Assembly (NCBI RefSeq): GCF_004297265.1 | Contig: NZ_SCUT01000025.1 | Span: forward strand, 124,001 to 188,000 | DNA: 64,000 nt | Direction: 5' to 3' | DNA from: Reyranella sp. | GTDB taxonomy: Bacteria; Pseudomonadota; Alphaproteobacteria; Reyranellales; Reyranellaceae | Part shown: one piece after another, positions 57,704-64,000 of the stretch | How positions within the stretch are numbered: position 1 is the first letter of the stretch | Layout of the letters: every line of letters begins with the position of its first letter | Translations under genes and position numbers: made by a program | Notes under the pieces: model-generated | What the model was told of the DNA's origin: nothing | The model's input: only the letters and a program-made list of their open reading frames with translations | Database searches by the model: none

Positions 57704-58062
57704 GCCCGCTGGACACCTTCATGTTCGACTGGTTCGGCGACACCCTGTTCAACGTGGTGCTGTTCAACCTCATCCTGATCGGGCCGGCCTCGTTCGCCGC
57801 CGGGCACGCCGTGGCGCTCACCTGGCGACCCTGGCCGCAGATCGTGTTCTACACGGCGCTCCTGTCGGCGACCCTGCGCTTCCTCGACTACGCGCTGGCC
57901 AATGGGGAACTGTGGTCGCTGGCGGGCTTTGCACTGGGCTGGGCCGTGCAATTGGCGATCGCGGCCTTTGCCTACAGGCTCACCCGGGCGCGCCAGATGG
58001 TGCGCCAGTATCCCTGGCTTTACCGGCGCAAAGGCTTGCTGGGCTGGGACGAGCGGCCCTAA
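57700..58062 (+). CDS. hypothetical membrane protein in the liv operon
   Basis: Membrane protein of 120 residues with three hydrophobic segments and a basic C-terminus (RQYPWLYRRKGLLGWDERP). No known family that I can name. It is inserted between livF and the binding-protein gene, with an ATGA overlap upstream, so it probably belongs to the transporter or its assembly. Confidence 0.7.
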   Translation: MSPLDTFMFDWFGDTLFNVVLFNLILIGPASFAAGHAVALTWRPWPQIVFYTALLSATLRFLDYALANGELWSLAGFALGWAVQLAIAAFAYRLTRARQMVRQYPWLYRRKGLLGWDERP

Positions 58063-58116
58063 TGTAAGTTCATGCTCCGCACGCGCGGAGGAGGCTCAAC
58101 GACAAGGGAGACCCGG

Positions 58117-59229
58117 ATGAAGAAGATGTACGGCGCGCTGGCCGTCGCAGCCGTCGCCTTGATGGCGACGCCCGCGTTCGCCCAGATCAAGATCGGCTCG
58201 GCCGGCCCGATGACCGGCGCGAATGCGGCGTTCGGCGAGCAGTTGAAGCGCGGCGCCGAGATGGCGGTCGCGGACATCAATGCCGCAGGCGGCGTCAACG
58301 GCCAGAAACTCGAACTGGTGATCGGCGACGACGCCTGCGACCCGAAGCAGGCGACCGCGGTCGCCAACAAGATGGTCTCGGACAAGGTCGTGTTCGTGGC
58401 CGGGCATTTCTGCTCGGGCTCGTCGATCCCCGCCTCGGACATCTACAAGGAAGGCAAGATCCTGCAGATCACGCCGGCCTCGACCAACCCGAAGCTGACG
58501 GATGACGCCGCTTCCAAGGGCAACACCACGGTGTTCCGCACCTGCGGCCGTGACGACGTGCAGGGCACGACTGTCGGCAACTACATCCTGAAGAACCACA
58601 AGACCGCCAAGGTCGCGATCCTCCACGACAAGTCGCCCTACGGCAAAGGCGTGGCCGACGAGACCAAGAAGGCGCTGAACAAGGGCGGCCTGCGCGAGAC
58701 CATGTACGAGGCCTACAACGACACCGACAAGGACTTCGCTGCGCTGATCAACAAGATGAAGCAGGCGAAGATCGATATCATCGTGCTGGGCGGCTACCAC
58801 ACCGCGGGCGCGCTGATCATCAAGCAGGCGCGTGAGCAGGGCCTGGCGGCGGCGATGATGGGCTTCGACGCGCTGGAGACCGCCGAGTTCGCCCAGCTGG
58901 GCGGTGCGGCGACCAACGGCGTGATGATGTCGTTCCCGCCGAAGGCCGAGGACGATCCCAAGAATGCCGCCCTCGTGAAGAAGTTCCGCGACGCCAAGTA
59001 CAATCCGGAGGGCTACACGCTGTTCAGCTACGCTGCCGTGAAGGCCTGGGCCGATGCCGCCAACAAGGCGAAATCGACCGAGGCGGCCAAGGTCGCCGCG
59101 GCGCTGCGCTCGGGCAAGTTCGACTCGGCCGTCGGCGTGCTCGAATTCGACGCCAAGGGCGACATCAAGGACGCCGTCTACGACATCTACGTCTGGAAGG
59201 ACGGCAAGTCGTCGCCAATGAAGAAGTAG
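58117..59229 (+). CDS. livK: branched-chain amino acid ABC transporter substrate-binding protein
   Basis: Periplasmic receptor of 370 residues, type I binding-protein fold. The signal peptide MKKMYGALAVAAVALMATPAFA is followed by IKIGSAGPMTGANAAFGEQL and the disulfide-containing IGDDACDPKQATAVANKMVS, as in LivJ/K. The serine-rich pocket segment is FCSGSSIPASDIY. The ATG at 58117 lies behind AAGGGAG. A strong terminator follows, so it is the last gene of the operon. Confidence 0.93.
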   Translation: MKKMYGALAVAAVALMATPAFAQIKIGSAGPMTGANAAFGEQLKRGAEMAVADINAAGGVNGQKLELVIGDDACDPKQATAVANKMVSDKVVFVAGHFCSGSSIPASDIYKEGKILQITPASTNPKLTDDAASKGNTTVFRTCGRDDVQGTTVGNYILKNHKTAKVAILHDKSPYGKGVADETKKALNKGGLRETMYEAYNDTDKDFAALINKMKQAKIDIIVLGGYHTAGALIIKQAREQGLAAAMMGFDALETAEFAQLGGAATNGVMMSFPPKAEDDPKNAALVKKFRDAKYNPEGYTLFSYAAVKAWADAANKAKSTEAAKVAAALRSGKFDSAVGVLEFDAKGDIKDAVYDIYVWKDGKSSPMKK

Positions 59230-59253
59230 GGCAGACAAGCTCTGCGATGGAGA

Positions 59254-59283
59254 GGCCCGGCATCAGCCGGGCCTTTTCTTTTT
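59254..59283 (+). terminator. Rho-independent terminator of the liv operon
   Basis: GGCCCGGC-ATCA-GCCGGGCC stem of 8 GC-rich pairs followed by TTTTCTTTTT on the plus strand, 24 bases after the binding-protein stop. It overlaps the 3' end of the convergent Ada-type gene, whose last codons (KKKRPG) are read from the complement of the T-run and stem. Confidence 0.9.
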
Positions 59284-59859
59284 CGGCGCCTGACCAACCC
59301 TCGGCGCAAGCCGACGTACGTCGCTCGGCGTTCGCCGGTAGACTTCGGCAAACACTGTGTTGAAGCGGCGCAGGCTCGTGAAGCCGGCGCGTGCCGCAAT
59401 CTCCAGCATCGGCAGCCGGGTCTGATCGAGCAGGCGCTTGGCCCGCTGGACCCGCAGCGTCCGCGCGACCTGCAGCGGACTGGCGCCGAGGTGGCGCTGG
59501 AACAGCCGGTCGAGGTGACGTGAGCCGATGCCGAGCCGTTCGGCAAGATCGTCGACGCTCGCCTGGTCGAGCGCGCCGTCGTGGATCAGCCGCAGGGCGC
59601 GCTGCACAGTCGTGCGTGAGCCCAGCCACGCCGGCGAGAAGGGGGCCGCCTCGGGACGACAGCGCAGGCACGGGCGGAAGCCGGCAACCTCGGCTGCGGC
59701 GGCCGTCGCATAGAACTGGACGTTCTTGCCCTGGGCGGGCCGCACCGGACAGACCGGTCGACAGTAGATGCGGGTGGTGCGTACGCCGGAGAAGAAGCGG
59801 CCGTCATAGCGACGGTCGCGACCGATGCGGGCGCGTTCGCAGACCTCGGGGTCGAGCAT
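59263..59859 (-). CDS. Ada-type methyl-sensing AraC family regulator (AdaA-like)
   Basis: Regulator of 198 residues. The N-terminal Ada zinc domain has the four Cys in IYCRPVCPVRP and GFRPCLRCRPE; the first Cys would be the methyl-phosphotriester acceptor. An AraC helix-turn-helix domain follows (DDLAERLGIGSRHLDRLFQRH; LEIAARAGFTSLRRFNTVF). It lacks the O6-methylguanine methyltransferase domain of full Ada and the AlkA glycosylase domain, like Bacillus AdaA. The start was set at 59859 (MLDPEVC); 59940 would overlap the divergent GNAT gene. It probably activates alkylation-repair genes not seen here. Confidence 0.86.
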   Translation of the reverse strand: MLDPEVCERARIGRDRRYDGRFFSGVRTTRIYCRPVCPVRPAQGKNVQFYATAAAAEVAGFRPCLRCRPEAAPFSPAWLGSRTTVQRALRLIHDGALDQASVDDLAERLGIGSRHLDRLFQRHLGASPLQVARTLRVQRAKRLLDQTRLPMLEIAARAGFTSLRRFNTVFAEVYRRTPSDVRRLAPRVGQAPKKKRPG

Positions 59860-59917
59860 GACGATGGAGTCCGATTCCGGCGAGTCGACTTTCACCACAC
59901 ATGTTACTTCGCGCGGC

Positions 59918-60595
59918 ATGACGATCAACGTTCTCGACAATCCGGTATGGCACGCTCTTGTGGGGCGGCATCGACATCACGCGATCGGCCGTGGAGCCGC
60001 CCGTCACTATCCGCGCGATATCGCGCCGTTCTCCGCGATCCTTGAGCCGACCGATCAGGCCTATGTCGACCTTGCCGCCGATCTTCCCGCCGGCACCGAG
60101 GCGCGCCTGTTCCGTCCGATGGAGGAGCCGCTTCCGGGCGGCTGGGACGACCTCGGTCGCTTCCCCATGCTGCAGATGGTGGCGACACGAACTCCGGAGG
60201 GAGACGACGACGCGGTTTCGACACTCTCGTCCGCCGACGCCGGGGCAATGCTCGATCTCGTGGCGCTCGCCCAGCCCGGTCCGTTTAGCCGCCGGACGCC
60301 GTTGCTGGGTCGCCATCTCGGCGTCTGGAAGGGCCATCGCCTCGTAGGCATGGCGGGCGAGCGGCTGCGCGTGCCGGGCCATGTCGAGTTGAGCGCAATC
60401 TGCGTGCACCCGGAGGCGCGGGGGCTGGGACACGCTGCCAGGCTCGTGCGTCGGCTGATGCGGCTGGCCTTCGAGAACGATGAAGTGCCATTCCTGCACG
60501 TTCGGCCCGACAACAAGCTGGCGATCGACCTCTATCGCCACCTGGGTTTCGAAGTCCGGCGCGAACTCATGGTCCTGTGGCGCCGGCCGGGATGA
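59918..60595 (+). CDS. GNAT family N-acetyltransferase (FR47-like)
   Basis: Acetyltransferase of 225 residues. The FR47-like C-terminal half holds ELSAICVHPEARGLGHAARL (acetyl-CoA loop) and FLHVRPDNKLAIDLYRHLGF. The ATG at 59918 gives a sensible N-terminus (MTINVLDNPVWHALVGRH). Divergent from the Ada-type gene across 58 bases and overlapping the MFS gene by 4 bases. Confidence 0.86.
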   Translation: MTINVLDNPVWHALVGRHRHHAIGRGAARHYPRDIAPFSAILEPTDQAYVDLAADLPAGTEARLFRPMEEPLPGGWDDLGRFPMLQMVATRTPEGDDDAVSTLSSADAGAMLDLVALAQPGPFSRRTPLLGRHLGVWKGHRLVGMAGERLRVPGHVELSAICVHPEARGLGHAARLVRRLMRLAFENDEVPFLHVRPDNKLAIDLYRHLGFEVRRELMVLWRRPG

Positions 60596-61761
60596 TCGAC
60601 GCGGCCGACCGCCACGGCGCGCGGGTGGTCTGGACCGCTTTCGTCGTGGCCGTATTCGGCTGGGGCGTGGGCTTCTACGGGCCTGCCGTCTATTTGCCGG
60701 TGCTGCATCGGACGCATGGCTGGTCGCTCTCGATCCTCTCTGCGGCGATCACGGCGCATTACCTCGTGAGCGCCGCCCTGATCATCGTCTTACCCGATGC
60801 GTACCGGCGGTTTGGTGTGGCGCGCGTCACGCTGGGCGGCGCACTGTTTGGCGCCGCAGGTGCGATTGCGTGGGCGAGTGCGCAGCAGACATGGCAACTC
60901 GTGCCCGCTCTGTTGCTGAGCGGCGCGGGATGGGCCGCAATGAGCGGGGCGGCCCTCAACGCGATGGTGTCGCCTTGGTTCGAGCGTGATCGGCCCAAGG
61001 CCCTCAGCATGGCGTTCAATGGCGCGAGCGTCGGCGGCATCGTGTTGGTGCCGCTCTGGACGGCTCTGGCAGGCAGCTTCGGCCTGGTGACGGCAGCCGT
61101 CCTCATGAGCGTCATCATGGTTGCGATCGTCTGCCCGCTGGCATACCGCACCCTGCGGCGTCAGCCCGCAGCCGCAGTGCCGAAAACGCAGCCGCAGCCG
61201 CGTGTTGCCCTTCTGCGGCAGCCGCGTTTCCTGACGATCTCACTGGCGTTTGCTCTCGGCCTGTTCGCACAGATCGGGCTCTTCGCGCATTTGATCGCGA
61301 GGCTCGAACCTGTGTTCGGGCCAGGCCTGGCGGCAGGGGCGATCAGTCTGATCACGGTTTGCGCCGTCGTGGGACGCACCTTGCTGGGGAAGTTCCTGGG
61401 CGAACATGATCGCAGGCTCGCCGCAGCGGCCAGCCTGCTGATGCAGACTGTGGGCACGCTGTTGCTGGCTCTGGGGGAGGGCAGTGTCCTGGTGACGGCG
61501 GGCTGCATCCTGTTCGGCCTGGGAGTCGGTAACCTGGTGTCGCTGCCGCCGCTGATCGCCCAGCGCGAATTCCGGCTAGTCGATGTCGGGACCGTGGTCG
61601 CTCTTGTGACGGCAATCAATCAGGCGGTCTTTGCCTTCGCACCGGCTATACTCGGTGTCTTGCGCGATTCGACGGGCAGTTATCTTGTGTCATTCCTGGC
61701 GGCGGCGGCCATCCAGGCCCTCGCGGCGGCGATCGTCGTCCTGGGCCGAAGATTTTCCTGA
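60592..61761 (+). CDS. MFS transporter
   Basis: Major facilitator protein of 389 residues with twelve hydrophobic segments. The start region GWGVGFYGPAVYLPVLHRTHGW resembles oxalate/formate-type and monocarboxylate MFS proteins. The A-motif-like loop is PDAYRRFGVARVTLGG. The ATG at 60592 overlaps the GNAT stop (ATGA). Substrate unknown. Confidence 0.86.
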   Translation: MIDAADRHGARVVWTAFVVAVFGWGVGFYGPAVYLPVLHRTHGWSLSILSAAITAHYLVSAALIIVLPDAYRRFGVARVTLGGALFGAAGAIAWASAQQTWQLVPALLLSGAGWAAMSGAALNAMVSPWFERDRPKALSMAFNGASVGGIVLVPLWTALAGSFGLVTAAVLMSVIMVAIVCPLAYRTLRRQPAAAVPKTQPQPRVALLRQPRFLTISLAFALGLFAQIGLFAHLIARLEPVFGPGLAAGAISLITVCAVVGRTLLGKFLGEHDRRLAAAASLLMQTVGTLLLALGEGSVLVTAGCILFGLGVGNLVSLPPLIAQREFRLVDVGTVVALVTAINQAVFAFAPAILGVLRDSTGSYLVSFLAAAAIQALAAAIVVLGRRFS

Positions 61762-61871
61762 GCCATTTCAGTGTCTTGTGGGTCACCCTCCACGATTTTG
61801 CGGAACGGTGACATTGCGGCCCCGGATATGGTATCGGGGGGCTCAATAGCTAGAGGGGGTCGATCGTCGAT
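61762..61871. promoter_or_regulatory. intergenic region upstream of rpiB-glyA-nrdR
   Basis: A 110-base gap, the likely promoter for the three housekeeping genes. It contains an imperfect dyad CCCCG-GATATGGTAT-CGGGG at 61820-61839. I cannot point to a confident -35/-10 pair. Confidence 0.35.
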
Positions 61872-62312
61872 ATGCCGGGGGGCGCCATCGCGGTCGCGTC
61901 GGATCATGCCGGCTTCGACCTTAAGGAGATTCTGAAGCGCGACCTGCAGGAGGCGGGTCACGAGGTGCTGGATCTTGGCACGAATTCGACCGCTTCCGTC
62001 GACTATCCCGACTTCGGGAAGGCCATGGGCGAGGCCATCGCCTCCGGCCGGGCCGACCGCGGCGTCCTCGTCTGCGGCAGCGGGATCGGCATCTCCATCG
62101 CGGCCAACCGCAATCCCAGAGTACGCGCAGTGCTCGCGCACGATGTGACCTCGGCGCGGCTCTCGCGCGAGCACAACGATGCCAATGTCATTGCCTTCGG
62201 CCAGCGCCTGACCGGTATCGAGGTCGCGCGCGAGGCCCTGAAGGTCTTCCTGGCGACCAGGTTCGAAGGCGGCCGCCACACCGGCCGCGTCGACAAGCTT
62301 TCGAAGGGTTGA
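61872..62312 (+). CDS. rpiB: ribose 5-phosphate isomerase B
   Basis: Interconverts ribose 5-phosphate and ribulose 5-phosphate; 146 residues, normal size. [14 protein letters not shown] at the start, the catalytic C68 in [16 protein letters not shown], and [15 protein letters not shown] are the RpiB signatures. It is directly upstream of glyA, an order typical of alphaproteobacteria. Confidence 0.95.
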   Translation: MPGGAIAVASDHAGFDLKEILKRDLQEAGHEVLDLGTNSTASVDYPDFGKAMGEAIASGRADRGVLVCGSGIGISIAANRNPRVRAVLAHDVTSARLSREHNDANVIAFGQRLTGIEVAREALKVFLATRFEGGRHTGRVDKLSKG

Positions 62313-62317
62313 GTGTC

Positions 62318-63625
62318 ATGAGCCAAGCCGCTGCCAAGATGAGCGATCAGCCGTTGTCGATGTTCACCAGGGGGGTCGCCGAGGCCGACCCGGCGATCGA
62401 TGCCGTCCTCAAGGGCGAGTTGCATCGCCAGCAGGAGCAGATCGAGCTGATCGCCTCCGAGAATATCGTCTCGCGGGCCGTGCTCGAGGCCGCGGGCTCG
62501 GTCCTGACCAACAAGTATGCCGAGGGCTATCCGCGCCGCCGCTACTACGGCGGCTGCGAGGAGGTCGACAAGGCCGAGGATCTGGCGATCGAGCGCGCCA
62601 GGAAGCTGTTCAATTGCAGCTTCGCCAACGTGCAGCCGCACTCGGGCGCGCAGGCCAACCAGGCCGTGTTCATGGCGCTGCTGCAGCCGGGCGACACGTT
62701 CCTCGGCATGTCGCTGTCCGAAGGCGGCCATCTCACGCACGGCTCGCCGGCCAACCAGTCGGGCAAGTGGTTCAAGGTCCTGTCCTACGGCGTGAAGCCC
62801 GACACCCACCTGATCGACTATGAGCAGATGGAAGAGATCGCGCGCCGCGACAAGCCGAAGCTGATCATCGCCGGCGCCTCGGCCTATTCGCGCCACATCG
62901 ACTGGGCGCGCTTCCGGAAGGTGGCCGACGAGATCGGCGCCTACTTCATGGTCGACATGGCGCACTATGCCGGCCTGGTCGCCGCCGGCGTCTATCCGAG
63001 CCCGCTGCCGCACGCCCATGTCGTGACGACGACGACGCACAAGACTTTGCGCGGGCCGCGCGGCGGCATGATCCTGTCGAACGACGCCGAGCTCGGGAAG
63101 AAGATCAACTCGGCGGTATTCCCCGGCCTGCAGGGCGGCCCGCTGATGCACATCATCGCCGCCAAGGCGGTGGCGTTCGGCGAGGCGCTGAAGCCCGACT
63201 TCAAGGTCTATGCGCAGCAGGTCGTCGACAACGCGCGTGCCCTTGCCGCGACCCTGACCGAGCGCGGCCTGAAGATCGTCTCCGGCGGTACCGACAGCCA
63301 CGTCATGCTGGTAGACCTGCGCCCGAAGAAGGCCACCGGCGTGTCGGCCGAGAAGGTGCTCGACCGCGCCGGCATCACGACGAACAAGAACAGCATCCCG
63401 GGCGATCCGGAGAAGTACACGGTGACGTCGGGCGTGCGGCTCGGCTCGCCGGCGGGAACCTCGCGTGGCTTCGGCGTCGCGGAGTTCCAGCAGATCGGTC
63501 ATCTGATTGCCGACGTGCTCGACGGCATCGCCAAGAACGGTCCGGACGGCGACGCCCAGGTCGAGGCCCAGGTTCGCGCCAAGGTCCATGCCCTCTGTGC
63601 GCGCTTCCCGATCTACCGTGACTGA
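62318..63625 (+). CDS. glyA: serine hydroxymethyltransferase
   Basis: PLP enzyme of 435 residues that makes glycine and 5,10-methylene-THF from serine. The PLP lysine is K242 in [15 protein letters not shown]. Other signatures are [31 protein letters not shown] and [19 protein letters not shown]. The ATG at 62318 is preferred over an in-frame GTG at 62309 that overlaps rpiB. Confidence 0.98.
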   Translation: MSQAAAKMSDQPLSMFTRGVAEADPAIDAVLKGELHRQQEQIELIASENIVSRAVLEAAGSVLTNKYAEGYPRRRYYGGCEEVDKAEDLAIERARKLFNCSFANVQPHSGAQANQAVFMALLQPGDTFLGMSLSEGGHLTHGSPANQSGKWFKVLSYGVKPDTHLIDYEQMEEIARRDKPKLIIAGASAYSRHIDWARFRKVADEIGAYFMVDMAHYAGLVAAGVYPSPLPHAHVVTTTTHKTLRGPRGGMILSNDAELGKKINSAVFPGLQGGPLMHIIAAKAVAFGEALKPDFKVYAQQVVDNARALAATLTERGLKIVSGGTDSHVMLVDLRPKKATGVSAEKVLDRAGITTNKNSIPGDPEKYTVTSGVRLGSPAGTSRGFGVAEFQQIGHLIADVLDGIAKNGPDGDAQVEAQVRAKVHALCARFPIYRD

Positions 63626-63659
63626 CAAGGCGCAAAGCCGGAACGAACAGGGGAACTAG

Positions 63660-64000
63660 ATGCGCTGCCCATTCTGCGGTCACGAGGACACCCAAGTTAA
63701 GGACTCGCGACCGACCGACGACAATTCGGCGATCCGCCGGCGGCGCTACTGCCCGTCCTGCGGCTCGCGCTTCACGACCTTCGAGCGCGTGCAGCTGCGC
63801 GAACTGACGGTGGTGAAGAAGAACGGGCAGCGCGTGCAATTCGATCGCGACAAGCTGGCGCGTTCCATACAGGTCGCCTGCCGCAAGCGGCCGGTCGATC
63901 CGGAGCGCACGGAGCGCGTGGTGAACGGCATCGTGCGCCGTCTCGAAAGCTCGGGCGAGAGCGAGATTCCCTCGACGCAGATCGGCGAACTGGTGATGGA
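63660..64000 (+). CDS. nrdR: NrdR transcriptional repressor (3' partial)
   Basis: Repressor of ribonucleotide reductase genes. The window ends after about 113 codons (full length is usually 150-160). The N-terminal zinc ribbon is [17 protein letters not shown] ... [19 protein letters not shown], with four Cys; the start of the ATP-cone follows ([15 protein letters not shown]). GAACAGGGGAAC lies before the ATG. It follows glyA by 34 bases. Confidence 0.95.
   Translation, partial: MRCPFCGHEDTQVKDSRPTDDNSAIRRRRYCPSCGSRFTTFERVQLRELTVVKKNGQRVQFDRDKLARSIQVACRKRPVDPERTERVVNGIVRRLESSGESEIPSTQIGELVM

Noticed and set aside
61820..61839. Dyad CCCCG-N10-CGGGG upstream of rpiB as an operator
   Set aside because: Short GC-only arms are common at this base composition, and there is no second copy.

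Overview
This is a GC-rich (roughly 65%), gene-dense stretch of a proteobacterial chromosome. It holds about 68 protein genes and no rRNA, tRNA, CRISPR array, insertion sequence or phage gene that I could see. The order rpiB-glyA-nrdR at the right edge, the many ABC importers of the NitT/TauT, polyamine-like and branched-chain amino acid types, the CoA-based acyl catabolism and the Mg-type HemB all point to an alphaproteobacterium. A Reyranella/Rhizobiales/Rhodospirillales-like soil or water bacterium is my guess, not something the sequence proves. No gap between genes exceeds about 190 bases.

Layout: 1-3939 is a NitT/TauT-type ABC importer followed by an amidohydrolase. 3936-8441 holds small membrane and exported proteins, an NnrU-like protein, a MORN protein, and an operon joining a possible tunnel-fold (CYTH-like) protein to a split chromate transporter. 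8523-15582 carries an aminotransferase, an ABC-2 exporter, MepA, an enoyl-CoA hydratase, a TauD-type dioxygenase and a CorC/HlyC-type protein. 15586-24968 carries a penicillin-acylase-like hydrolase, a class III CoA-transferase, a DMT exporter, two tandem YheT-like hydrolases with an MFS transporter, a Nudix hydrolase and hemB. 25059-31755 is a valine-catabolism-like run (acyl-CoA dehydrogenase, HIBCH-like hydrolase, mmsB) with GSTs, a MaoC dehydratase, a monooxygenase and corA.

31872-38335 is a polyamine/opine-type ABC importer directly ahead of the two subunits of an N,N-dimethylformamidase-like amidohydrolase. 38363-43011 (minus strand) is a second NitT/TauT-type importer with glutaryl-CoA dehydrogenase and a TSUP permease. 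Divergent from it, across a perfect 8-4-8 palindrome at 43021-43040, is a seven-gene catabolic operon (43120-50209): TIM-barrel isomerase, enolase-superfamily enzyme, NAD epimerase, GNAT, DapA-like aldolase, amidase and a membrane protein.

The most unusual locus is 50228-53635 on the minus strand. A thioredoxin-reductase-like flavoprotein is followed by a gene interrupted by an in-frame UGA. Read through, that gene encodes a UGSC-type selenoprotein (Gly-Asp-Sec-Gly-Ser-Cys), and a SECIS-like hairpin starts at the UGA. It is followed by two tandem paralogues of unknown function joined by 4-base overlaps. Automated gene calling would split or truncate this gene. The region ends with a branched-chain amino acid ABC operon (53822-59229), an Ada-type methyl-sensing regulator, a GNAT-MFS pair, and rpiB-glyA-nrdR, the last cut by the window edge.
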